A stretch of DNA of 21,622 nucleotides from HyVt-105 sp049975425 (GTDB taxonomy: Bacteria > Bacteroidota > Bacteroidia > Bacteroidales > VadinHA17), in assembly GCA_049975425.1 (NCBI GenBank), contig JBNGDI010000040.1, forward strand, positions 1 to 21,622, written 5' to 3'. Shown here in pieces: positions 8,601-15,330 of the stretch. How positions within the stretch are numbered: position 1 is the first letter of the stretch; each line of letters opens with the position of its first letter. A program made the translations under genes and the position numbers. Below the pieces are notes generated by a model. It was not told the origin of the DNA, searched no databases, and saw only the letters and a program-made list of their open reading frames with translations.

Positions 8601-9120
8601 AGTATGCATATATTGTCCCGTCATCGTCCGTGAAAAACTGGGCATCCAGGGAGGGGAATCCCCTGCGCGGGTAGCCGTCGGGGATTACCGGCATATCGTC
8701 TTCATGCAGCTTGGTCCACGGGCCCACCGGCGTATCCGATACATAGCCGTATATCTTGCAACCTGCCTGGCAGTTGCCGAAATAGAGGTAGTATCTGCCG
8801 TCGGCTCCCTCCACCAAATCGGGCGCCCAGTAATTACGCAGGTTGACTAATTCCAGCGACGGGATCTCCGGGGTGTAGTTATACCAGTTCTGAAAATCCT
8901 TGCTGTACCACAGGGTAGGGGCGCCTGATGCCAGCATCTCGTTGTCGGTGGTGGCGTATATGTAATAAATATCCCCGATCTTCTTAATGGTCGGATCAGC
9001 AAAATAACCCGGCAGAAGGGGGTTCCCTGCGCCCGGAGTATTGGCTTTGAAATCATCCTGTGCCGTGGCAGCAGTCAGGAAAGCAATGGTGAGTGTAAGA
9101 AAGAAAAACGGTAATTTCAT
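5662..9120 (-). CDS. Secreted multidomain GH43 glycosidase with discoidin, LamG and HExxH metallopeptidase-like domains
   Basis: The 1152-residue protein has a signal peptide (1-20, ending ATAQ). The GH43 five-bladed propeller (about 30-330) shows GYFADPT (Asp42, expected base), SLDAQFF (Asp159, pKa modulator), EAPYMMK (Glu213, expected acid) and GPGHHSVL (His274/275), so it should be active, typically as an arabinofuranosidase, arabinanase or xylosidase. A discoidin/F5-8C domain (about 340-475, ending RYIRLTVL...WNIRVYG) and a LamG-type domain (about 495-705, with EWHHIVLTFDG and YVDG) follow. The C-terminal part (about 735-1150) has HEMTH (866-870) and a candidate third ligand in AISEMSAQ (Glu890), and resembles the DUF6055 or basic-secretory-protein-like group. 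It would act outside the cytoplasm on plant polysaccharide. The GH43 call is strong; the last domain's function is unknown. The fusion is unusual. Confidence 0.88.
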   Translation of the reverse strand: MKLPFFFLTLTIAFLTAATAQDDFKANTPGAGNPLLPGYFADPTIKKIGDIYYIYATTDNEMLASGAPTLWYSKDFQNWYNYTPEIPSLELVNLRNYWAPDLVEGADGRYYLYFGNCQAGCKIYGYVSDTPVGPWTKLHEDDMPVIPDGYPRRGFPSLDAQFFTDDDGTIYAYWGTWVHYNNGYAAGILNNQTMASVSEGRNIPIEQTPEPFEAPYMMKRNGKYFLMYSSASCHDETYNVRYSCSDHPFGPFTPGANNPILSTNKDQSVHGPGHHSVLQNGNDHYIVYHRHDYPMTRGGMSRQVCIDSLIFENDTTIRKVIPSHRGIVPFRESDVPEDIAYLAETSASSYYHLDAAGYDYPYLPSYATDNNNATMWKAADNSLPQQLTIDLGEVKRVRRVMTQFEFASYYYRYILEYSRKGKKWKMYADRSGNCTSGSPMIDDNDVKARYIRLTVLDTEKTGLLAAVWNIRVYGSRFDIPLNLVNRPSENEPGARSSREMVFGFDLSEVPENDPLETLPNAGTVGGHFKKNGEVRMARDEEGVKAIEFIRGALILEDRPVPQSLAWNGSYTVAAWVKNPEVAREGECLASWCDRYAYRLANSWNALFYNSGPYGAAGHLDGHFDMRYRKVPAANEWHHIVLTFDGVVEKIYVDGVPDNSQIMTLASAVDNARFIIGASDGRGENYSGYMASLRMYDYALSQKEIRELMKETIPLATRRITGGEKAAGRRPGGKELYIPRKVFRIPEGNDYTSRESDYCFDRMVEGPNVAIFWHKKYGDDPLNHPDENKRFDVHELLSECERFYNYHVDELKLVEKGNSLTDQYKLLVYVFGGDEGTAFGGGAEDKIGVLWTNASRVRKGPYGVLAHEMTHSFQFLSRMDTGHGARGAISEMSAQYVLWQVYPEWMTFENYHLADFMKKTHFAFLHPTNMYHSPYVLEYWSHKHGKEFYGRLNRETAEGEDPVMTYKRITSITQEEFNDEMFDACRRFITWDMERIREVAALYANQHHTLINETGDGWYRIAPEKCPQNYGYNGIRLQVPAGGTEVALTFEGIAGAEEYSAVNTGKAGWRYGFVAHLEDGRRVYSDIYNDREGKATFRVPGNTQHLWLVVMGAPTEHRPVPSRRRGQTEQAEEEQWPYRFKLEGTAPDGSIVQ

Positions 9121-9169
9121 CAGATGTTTATTTTATGAGAAGGTTCTCTTTTTTTCAACTGCCAAAATA

Positions 9170-9177
9170 CAAAATTA
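9170..9177 (-). promoter_or_regulatory. Possible -7 element for the GH43 gene
   Basis: Minus-strand TAATTTTG fits the Bacteroidota -7 consensus TAnnTTTG, about 50 bp before the GH43 ATG. No convincing -33 TTTG is present 19-21 bp further upstream, so support is weak. The remaining intergenic DNA (9121-9261) shows no terminator. Confidence 0.22.
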
Positions 9178-9261
9178 GATTTAGTGCGGAAGAATTCAGG
9201 GTGTCCGGGTAAGGAAAGATGGTGTGGTATATGTGTGTTGAAATGCAGGCAAACGGCAGGA

Positions 9262-10524
9262 TCAGGGTTCGGGCACACCCAGGCTATGCTGCAGGATATA
9301 AACCAGGTCATCTGCATCACGGGGCTCAGGGATGGCCCAGTATGAACCGAAGACCAGTTTGGGAATGGCTCCCATTCCATTTTGAATCGTCTGGCCGAAA
9401 ACCTGAACACTGGTTTCCAAATAAGTTTCTATCCACGGATCCGCCCATGCAGCATCGAAGTCTGACTGACCCACCAGTTCAATGGCTTTTGCCCGGGCAG
9501 CTTCCGGAGAACGGGGATGCCAGTTGTTTCCCGACTCGTATGAGAACATCCAGTTTTCGAAAGCAGGGAACCTCTCCGGCCTGGCCTTCCATACCGTCAG
9601 GCCGATTTTAGCCAGTTCGCAGGAGGGATTGGATGCATCCACCTCCCGGCTGACGTATGTGTTGCATTCGGAACTCAATGGGGTTGGACATAGTACAAAG
9701 GACAGTTTGCCTGAGTAACGGCGAATGACTTCACCGAGCATGAAATGTATTCTCTGACAATGGGAACACCGGTAGTCATAGAGCAGGGTGACCTGGAAAG
9801 GGGCGTCAGGTGACCCGACGACCGGTGCAGTGTGGTGATCGATAACGGGCATGCTTCCCTGTGATTCTCCGTCGTGATAAACGGATGAAGGAGGGAATCC
9901 CGACTGCAGGGTTACCATGATACCCGTCAGTAGCAACCCTCCCAGCAGCAGGCCGCCGGCATTTATGGGGCGGATATGACGCTCCGGGGCGGCTGAAGAT
10001 CTGCTGCTGCCCCTTTTTTGATTCTTAAATGAGGTATATGCAGAAGGGTGGCCTGACTCTTCGGTGGTCCGCCATATAATCAGTGCAGTCAACAGCAGGC
10101 CGGTGATGTGGGTGATCATGCAATGAAAGCAGAAGTCTCCAATGATCCATTTCTGTACAATGATAAACCATATGGCGCTTCCTGCCACCGAACCGGCCAG
10201 GATCAGCATCACACTCCAGGCAAAGCGCCTGACGGGCTCCTCTGTAGCCGGACCGGTATAGAAACCGGCGACCAGCATAGCCAGGTATACTCCCAGGGCT
10301 AACCCGCTGACAGGTATTACTCCCGCTATCATCGACCACCTGCTGCCGAGTACCTTTTCGCACGGGCTTCCTCCGCTGCATCCTGCTATTGATCCGCTCT
10401 CCAGAAAATGCCAGCTCAGAACGGCGGTCATAAGCAGAGCCAGCAGGCTCAGGCCTGTCAGGACACACCGCCACCAGGGCCATGCTTTATGAAAACCGGT
10501 TTTATCCCTGTCAGTTGCCAGAAT
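9262..10524 (-). CDS. VKOR-DsbA fusion protein (disulfide bond formation), probable non-ATG start
   Basis: An integral-membrane VKOR domain is followed by a DsbA-like thioredoxin domain. Numbering from the internal ATG at 10431: VKOR loop cysteines Cys18 and Cys24 in GCSGGSPCEKVLGSRWS, the VKOR CxxC at 101-104 (CFHC), another membrane helix about 158-176, and a thioredoxin CxxC at 222-225 (CSHC in YDYRCSHCQ). VKOR would pass electrons from the thioredoxin domain to quinone and so oxidise exported proteins. Starting at 10431 would cut the first membrane helix; the frame stays open upstream to 10542 and encodes WWRCVLTGLSLLALLMTAVL. A perfect AGGAGG (10535-10530) sits 5 nt before ATT (10524) and 8 nt before CTG (10521), and no ATG, GTG or TTG lies there in frame. 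I therefore place the start at 10524 (about 420 residues); a sequencing error or frameshift is the alternative. The product is clear; the exact start is not. Confidence 0.85.
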   Translation of the reverse strand: MLATDRDKTGFHKAWPWWRCVLTGLSLLALLMTAVLSWHFLESGSIAGCSGGSPCEKVLGSRWSMIAGVIPVSGLALGVYLAMLVAGFYTGPATEEPVRRFAWSVMLILAGSVAGSAIWFIIVQKWIIGDFCFHCMITHITGLLLTALIIWRTTEESGHPSAYTSFKNQKRGSSRSSAAPERHIRPINAGGLLLGGLLLTGIMVTLQSGFPPSSVYHDGESQGSMPVIDHHTAPVVGSPDAPFQVTLLYDYRCSHCQRIHFMLGEVIRRYSGKLSFVLCPTPLSSECNTYVSREVDASNPSCELAKIGLTVWKARPERFPAFENWMFSYESGNNWHPRSPEAARAKAIELVGQSDFDAAWADPWIETYLETSVQVFGQTIQNGMGAIPKLVFGSYWAIPEPRDADDLVYILQHSLGVPEP

Positions 10525-10529
10525 CAGAT

Positions 10530-10535
10530 CCTCCT
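10530..10535 (-). promoter_or_regulatory. Consensus Shine-Dalgarno AGGAGG before the VKOR-DsbA gene
   Basis: Minus-strand AGGAGG is followed by ATCTG then ATT CTG. It precedes the extended VKOR reading frame at normal spacing and argues for an ATT (5-nt spacer) or CTG (8-nt spacer) start. Perfect Shine-Dalgarno sites are uncommon in Bacteroidota. It lies only 14 nt after the U-tract side of the terminator hairpin, leaving no room for a separate promoter between them. Confidence 0.5.
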
Positions 10536-10549
10536 GTGTTCAGCCACAG

Positions 10550-10589
10550 AAAACTCCGCGGCATGCACGCATGTTGTCATGCCGCGGAG
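10550..10589 (-). terminator. Intrinsic terminator after the GH54 gene
   Basis: Perfect 12-bp arms CTCCGCGGCATG (10554-10565) and CATGCCGCGGAG (10578-10589) enclose a 12-nt loop. On the minus strand the stem is followed by TTTTCTG. It begins 49 bp beyond the GH54 stop codon and just before the VKOR-DsbA ribosome binding site, so VKOR transcription probably depends on readthrough or a promoter overlapping the hairpin. Confidence 0.75.
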
Positions 10590-10638
10590 AACTGTTTGAA
10601 TTTTATTGAAATCCAGCTTTTCCCTTCATACAGGTTGC

Positions 10639-13600
10639 CTAATATTGATTGGGTCTACCCGGTGTTGGAAGGCTGCCGGCTATCTGTACACCGCTTTCAT
10701 GATCCCTGGCCAACGGGGAGGCAAAGGTTATACCGGTGCCGGAAACCTGTACATGCTCAGCATGAGCCCTTTCAAGGGGTTCGGCTACGGTGATGGAGTT
10801 CCCCTGTCCGTTGTCATCCCTGCCGAAACGACGACGCGCCACCGTGATGGAAGCAATCACCGCTTTTTCACGGTTCGTTCCTTCGTCTATGGTAATGGTC
10901 TGGCCAACGCTGAACCCTTCCACACCGGCAACAGGAATAACGGTAGCGCCTGCGCCGGTGGCAGTACTGATGGTTGTGCCACCCGTTGTGCCGATAACCG
11001 CGATAACGGCAGTCTCGCTGTTTGTGCCTTTATCGACAACCACTTTCTGACCGTTTTTCAAGCCCGATACACTGGCCACTTTCACATTTTCGGAGCCGGC
11101 GGGGGCGGCCAGTAAGGTGGTGATTGTGTTTTGTAAACGGAAATCCTCGCAGTTGGAGTCGGTATCGTTTCCATCGGGGAAGCGCCCGGAGCTCAGGTGA
11201 GGGCCGCCGGTGGCAGGAGCCCCAAACCTGCCGCCTCCAATACCCGGCAGAGGAGCCTTGCATCCGCTTTCACCTGCTCCGGAAGCGGCATGATACCCTT
11301 CGGCTGCCCAGGGATCTACCAGCCACCCGTAGTTCAGGCCGTCAACCACATTGCCGGCTGCGTCACGCAACACCATACTGCAGGATCTGGACGATAAAGC
11401 AGGGCCTCCGAACCACTGGTCGGGTGCGGGTGTTCCCTGGTAGCCTGCGGTGGTTGTTTTTTCGTTCAGAATTACCGAATGAATCTCATGGTCCATGCTC
11501 AGGGGCCGGTCAAGGGTAATTCCTGTTCCGAGCGGAAGTACCGGTTCATTGCTCGAGTGAGGGAAAGCCGTTTCGGGTGTGAAGCTGATTCCAGTGCCCC
11601 AACAACTGAAAGGCAGGTTTGATGAATGGTTGAACTTCAGCCTTTTTTCCAGATCAAGACCCGTGCCTGGATCTTCGTCGGGCCCCAGTGGTCCCATGAA
11701 AGTGCTTCGAACAGACTGAGTACCTACCCGTTTAACTGTTACCCATTCGATTCCGTGGCCTTCGCTTTCAATATCGAGCCTGATCCGGTCACCGGCAGAA
11801 ATATTTTCGATGGGGTATACCTTGATGTTTCTGTCCCCCTTTTCAGCGTCCATGGAAAGCCATCCCTGGGTGCCGGGTTTGCCTACTTCGGTTACGGTAA
11901 CCACCTCGTATTTTTCCACCGGATTTATGGCAACGGGATAGGTTGCCCCATACCCGATGGCCATTTTTTCTCCAACTTCGAAGCCGTCAACACTGGCTAC
12001 CGGCACATTGGCCGATCCTTTCGGGAGGGTAATTACCGGTCCTTCAGGCAGGGGCTGCCAAACCGTGGTAGGGGTTCCCGGTTCGGGTTGACGCCATCTC
12101 CACCTGCCGGATTGATCTTCCGGCATTTTCAGACCGGCTGCCGTCCCAACTCTTGTGATCCTTCGTACTTCTGCATTGGAGCCTTCACCGATCACAATTT
12201 CATCGCCAACTGACATGCCGGTTGTGCTCCTTACATAAATGGTGTTTTCTCCCTTTTTTGCGGGAACGGCCAATCCTGATGTGGCGAGGCCTAACAGGTA
12301 AAATCCACGGGGAGAGAGTTTTGCCCCTGCCGGAATCCCGATGGATGAAAAGATGGGCAACTGGTCCGGGTGCAGGGTAAGGGTCCAGCCGGAAATATCG
12401 ATTTCACTGTCGCCGGCATTGTACAGCTCGATGAACGAGTTCGTGGAATTGTCATCAGAGCCGTCGCTGATTCGGAATTCGTTGATCCTGACCGGAAGTA
12501 CATTACGGACCTTTTCAGCCATGGTCTCTGTTTGAGTCCGGCCGCCGGATGTGTTCGTCCACGATGCTTTCGCAACCAGGTCTCCATTAAAAGAGGCTGA
12601 TCCGGAAGTAACCGTGAAAGTAGCGCTTACCGTTTCTCCCGGACGAATCCGGCCGGTGAATTTCCTGGTGGTTTCTTCAGTGTTTAATACAACAGATTTC
12701 CATCCCGCCGGAACGGCAATGCTCAAGGTGAGGTCTCTCACAGTTGCCCCGGTGGTGTTGGTAAAGGTAAGGGTGGTGTTTTGTGAAGATCCCGGCGAGA
12801 ATGTTTGCAGACCCGGAGGTGTTTCAATGGCGCTGGCCGGGGCAATGCGCAAGCGCTGAACATCGTAGCCGGCAGCCACCACGTTGGCCTGGATTTTCTG
12901 ATTGGTTTCCTTGGTTGGGAAGGTTCCCGGAGCGGTCATGGCGGCTTCGTAGAAGGTCCCCTGGGAATAATTGTTGTTGTCGCCCCCGTTGCCTAGCAGG
13001 ATAGCTCCCTGCTTGCGCATGGGGTCATAGCTGTTTCTGTCGTTGATAATTCTCGGCCCGTCGAACATCATGAGCAGATCACCCCGCTGTGCGTCTCCGC
13101 CCATGGTTCTCCAGTGGTGAGGCTCTCCGTCGGCTGTTGCCGTTACAAAGCGCCAGTTGATGCTGGGCAGGTCAGGGCAGTACTTGTCGTTGGGAGAAGC
13201 GTTGACACAGCCAACCAGGTTGTTCTCCTGGTCGGTCATGATCCATGGGCCCGGGTCCTGCCCGTAATACCAGTGTCTTGCGTTGCCGTAGTACGTGGTT
13301 TCCATGGTGCCGTCGCCGTCATCGCGGCTGTCAATTTCGGCGTTCCCGTAATCGAAGCAGCAGCCGTCGTTGTAGTGATGCCCGTTAATGACCCAGTACT
13401 GGCCTTCTGCCTGGTCGTCCACAGCCGTGCCCTTCGGATCATTCAGGCGGAGGCCCATTCCCGGCGCGATAAAAATGCCATACACCTTGTGTCCCATGAT
13501 GGTAATGGGGGCCATATCGGCTAACGGCAGGGTGTTGAACCCTCCCATGGCCGGGCCGACAAATGCGCCGCGGGGTGCCTGGGTCAGGTGGTTTCCTTTT

Positions 13601-13968
13601 CCTGACTGGTCGTATAACACAGTGATCCAGCAGTATGTGCCGGCACAGAATTCGTCCTGGGCGGCGGCATCGGCATATCCCCCCGGATCGCCTTCGCTCG
13701 GCTGGACCACCCCTATATCCAGGGTTTTGCCATCCGACTGGCGCATCACCTGGTACAGCGGGCCGTTATAGGATGCATATAAAGCACGTGTGGTGCTATG
13801 GGCAGCCACACACGGGCAGCCTGAGGCGGTATAGATATCACACGGTCCTTCCGGCCTGGTCGGAACCGCATTGCCCCCCGGGCCTGCCATTGCAATCAAA
13901 ACCATTGTGGCTGCCGGCAATATGAGCGCCAGGGCAAGTGAGACCACAAGACCATTTCTTTTTTTCAT
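10639..13968 (-). CDS. GH54 alpha-L-arabinofuranosidase with NEW3-like, lamin-tail and repeated beta modules
   Basis: The N-terminus is a hydrophobic export signal (about 7-29). Residues 40-375 closely resemble fungal AbfB: GPCDIY...CPCVAAHSTTRALY (41-64), YDQSGKGNHLTQAP (119-132), CCFDYGNAE with Glu211 aligning to the catalytic nucleophile, and GGDNNNYSQGTFYE with Asp330 aligning to the acid/base. The enzyme should release arabinofuranose from arabinan or arabinoxylan. Next come a NEW3-like beta domain (about 385-488), the first half of a lamin-tail domain (about 491-560, VRINEFRIS...FIELYNAG), three beta modules (571-608, 649-696, 709-750), the lamin-tail remainder (about 829-880) and two more modules (956-993, 1003-1043). 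The start has a good site, AGGAGA 8 nt before the ATG. GH54 is mostly fungal or actinobacterial, so transfer is likely. No T9SS sorting domain is seen. Catalytic call is confident; C-terminal roles are inferred. Confidence 0.92.
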   Translation of the reverse strand: MKKRNGLVVSLALALILPAATMVLIAMAGPGGNAVPTRPEGPCDIYTASGCPCVAAHSTTRALYASYNGPLYQVMRQSDGKTLDIGVVQPSEGDPGGYADAAAQDEFCAGTYCWITVLYDQSGKGNHLTQAPRGAFVGPAMGGFNTLPLADMAPITIMGHKVYGIFIAPGMGLRLNDPKGTAVDDQAEGQYWVINGHHYNDGCCFDYGNAEIDSRDDGDGTMETTYYGNARHWYYGQDPGPWIMTDQENNLVGCVNASPNDKYCPDLPSINWRFVTATADGEPHHWRTMGGDAQRGDLLMMFDGPRIINDRNSYDPMRKQGAILLGNGGDNNNYSQGTFYEAAMTAPGTFPTKETNQKIQANVVAAGYDVQRLRIAPASAIETPPGLQTFSPGSSQNTTLTFTNTTGATVRDLTLSIAVPAGWKSVVLNTEETTRKFTGRIRPGETVSATFTVTSGSASFNGDLVAKASWTNTSGGRTQTETMAEKVRNVLPVRINEFRISDGSDDNSTNSFIELYNAGDSEIDISGWTLTLHPDQLPIFSSIGIPAGAKLSPRGFYLLGLATSGLAVPAKKGENTIYVRSTTGMSVGDEIVIGEGSNAEVRRITRVGTAAGLKMPEDQSGRWRWRQPEPGTPTTVWQPLPEGPVITLPKGSANVPVASVDGFEVGEKMAIGYGATYPVAINPVEKYEVVTVTEVGKPGTQGWLSMDAEKGDRNIKVYPIENISAGDRIRLDIESEGHGIEWVTVKRVGTQSVRSTFMGPLGPDEDPGTGLDLEKRLKFNHSSNLPFSCWGTGISFTPETAFPHSSNEPVLPLGTGITLDRPLSMDHEIHSVILNEKTTTAGYQGTPAPDQWFGGPALSSRSCSMVLRDAAGNVVDGLNYGWLVDPWAAEGYHAASGAGESGCKAPLPGIGGGRFGAPATGGPHLSSGRFPDGNDTDSNCEDFRLQNTITTLLAAPAGSENVKVASVSGLKNGQKVVVDKGTNSETAVIAVIGTTGGTTISTATGAGATVIPVAGVEGFSVGQTITIDEGTNREKAVIASITVARRRFGRDDNGQGNSITVAEPLERAHAEHVQVSGTGITFASPLARDHESGVQIAGSLPTPGRPNQY

Positions 13969-14435
13969 GTTTTATTCTCCTGTGAATTTAAAAAGTTGAA
14001 TTGATGAAGGAATTCCTGAAGATATCACATTTACTACCAAACAGAAGTTTTGATAATGGTCATTTTGTTTAAAATTTTCGTCAGTTTCAGGCGGATATGT
14101 TTTTTCACCTCTTCAGGATCCCGCCTGGTACGTACGTTCCGTGCCGTGCGCTTATACAGTGCAGGTCTTATTTTTGCTATTATGTCATTGAATTTGGGAG
14201 GGTGGTTTTGTATTGGAGCCAGTGGCCTGGACGCTGTCATTGCCGGGAGGCATTATCACAGGTACCCGGGGCGGGTTTCACAGGAAGATACAAGCATGTA
14301 CTCAATGCCGGGCTTTACAGGCCGTTCAGGGGCCTGTTTTCATATAAGCTGTTTATTAATGTTATATCATTAAGATTCAGTCCTATCCAGGCAATGTTTT
14401 TTTTGCGTGCGGCAGGGCGTTTTTCTTTATCAAAA
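13969..14435. other. Intergenic stretch (467 bp) between the GH54 and hydrolase genes
   Basis: The only features I can support are the GH54 ribosome binding site (about 13977-13982) and the partial GC-rich repeat at 14291-14348. Short reading frames here look random in composition and have no recognisable product. The change from GC-rich to AT-rich DNA falls in this stretch. Confidence 0.5.
14291..14348 (+). repeat. Intergenic repeat copy 1 (right half only)
   Basis: It shares the right-hand half of the roughly 100-bp repeat with the copies at 15214 and 17033: CATG-x-AC, a CGGGC-TTT stretch, then GCCGTTCAGGGGCCTGTTTT and an ATATAAG flank also seen at copy 3. The left half with the central palindrome is missing or diverged. 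It lies 3' of the hydrolase gene, as copy 2 lies 3' of lgt. Confidence 0.6.
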
Positions 14436-15188
14436 TCAGTGACTAAGTATTTTATTTTTGATAATTTTAAAAAACTCATCCTTATTTGAGATCATTGCCG
14501 GATGATTCCCTTTTTCAAACAGATGTATTTCCAACCTGTCATTTTTTTTCTTTAAATCTGCGTATATCTTGTCAATATGGTCACAGTATTCATCCTTAAG
14601 ACTTCCTGTCAATAAAGCAGGTACTTTTAATTCTGAAATTGATTTATGAAAAAAAGATTTTCCTGTCTCTGAAAATTTAACAATTACCTTAGTATCCAAA
14701 TCTACAATTCTTTTCCAATCATGTCCATGACAATACCACCAAAAAAGTTTTGCTGATAATTTCTTTTTATCTCTTTCTCTATCTGATTCGATAGATTCAA
14801 TATAAGAAGGCAAGGGGAATTCTCCTTCAAAACTATCTGCAATGATATATTTAATTTTCTCCGGGTGTTCTAATCCTAAGTTAATCGCTACTAATGCCCC
14901 TCCACTTGTGCCTATTACCGTAACCTTATCAAATTGCAGTTCTTCAATCAAAGCATTTGTTACTTCAGAGTTATAAAACCAAAAATCAGTATCAAATGTC
15001 TCCAATCTGTCAGATTTGCCATGTCCGGGAAAATCAATCGTTATTATCTGGAAATCCTTAGAGTATTTATTTAACAAAGAACTAAACATTCGGGATGAAG
15101 CAGAGTTTCCATGCAATAATAATACAGGTTCTCCTATCCCTTTTATCTTGTAGTATATTTTCCTATTATCGAATATAAAATATGCCAA
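14436..15188 (-). CDS. Alpha/beta-hydrolase fold protein
   Basis: A typical single-domain alpha/beta hydrolase: oxyanion region VLLLHGNSASSRMF, IDFPGHGKSDRL, nucleophile elbow VIGTSGGALVA (Ser in GTSGG), an acid candidate Asp in GSLKDEYCD and a catalytic His in KGNHPAM. It fits the esterase, lipase or meta-cleavage hydrolase-like group, but the substrate cannot be read from sequence. The frame is open to an ATG at 15293, yet those first 35 codons lie largely inside the repeat at 15214-15318 and give a low-complexity, unrelated peptide. The domain begins at AYFIFDNRKIYYKIKG, so I place the start at TTG 15188, about 250 residues. It is AT-rich compared with the genes to the left and stands alone between two repeat copies, like a cassette. 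Fold is sure; start and substrate are not. Confidence 0.8.
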   Translation of the reverse strand: MAYFIFDNRKIYYKIKGIGEPVLLLHGNSASSRMFSSLLNKYSKDFQIITIDFPGHGKSDRLETFDTDFWFYNSEVTNALIEELQFDKVTVIGTSGGALVAINLGLEHPEKIKYIIADSFEGEFPLPSYIESIESDRERDKKKLSAKLFWWYCHGHDWKRIVDLDTKVIVKFSETGKSFFHKSISELKVPALLTGSLKDEYCDHIDKIYADLKKKNDRLEIHLFEKGNHPAMISNKDEFFKIIKNKILSH

Positions 15189-15213
15189 TGTTAATACGTT
15201 TTTTTCAATGAGC

Positions 15214-15318
15214 AACAACGTTCCCGCGGTATGTGGCCGGGTGTGTGCAGCCTGCCTGCCGGCAGGTTTAACATAGCCTCCCCGCGGGGCCATGCCGGCC
15301 GTTCAGGGGCCTGTTTTT
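15214..15318 (+). repeat. Intergenic repeat copy 2 with REP-like palindrome
   Basis: The left part CGCGGTATGTGGCCGGG and the core CAGCCTGCCTGCCGGCAGG nearly match copy 3 at 17033. The right part GCCGTTCAGGGGCCTGTTTT matches copy 1. CCTGCCGGCAGG in the centre is a perfect palindrome. It sits 13 bp beyond the lgt stop and runs into the 5' side of the hydrolase frame. It is much more GC-rich than the flanking genes. Confidence 0.8.
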
Positions 15319-15330
15319 GTTCGCTGAGCT

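Noticed and set aside
9120..9410. Minus-strand frame overlapping the 3' end of the VKOR-DsbA gene
   Set aside because: It lies in another frame over the well-supported thioredoxin domain and has no recognisable protein character.
10025..10483. 152-codon minus-strand frame with an ATG over the VKOR region
   Set aside because: Only the first few codons could matter if the VKOR gene were frameshifted; the rest is a shadow frame rich in Arg and Pro across membrane-helix codons, and no ribosome binding site precedes its ATG.
5662..13968. Complete polysaccharide utilisation locus
   Set aside because: The GH43 and GH54 enzymes fit arabinan use, but no SusC/SusD pair, hybrid two-component regulator or sugar transporter is present in the window.
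14034..14240. 68-codon minus-strand frame upstream of the GH54 gene
   Set aside because: Arg/Lys-rich, no known motif, no ribosome binding site, located in a repeat-containing spacer; likely chance.
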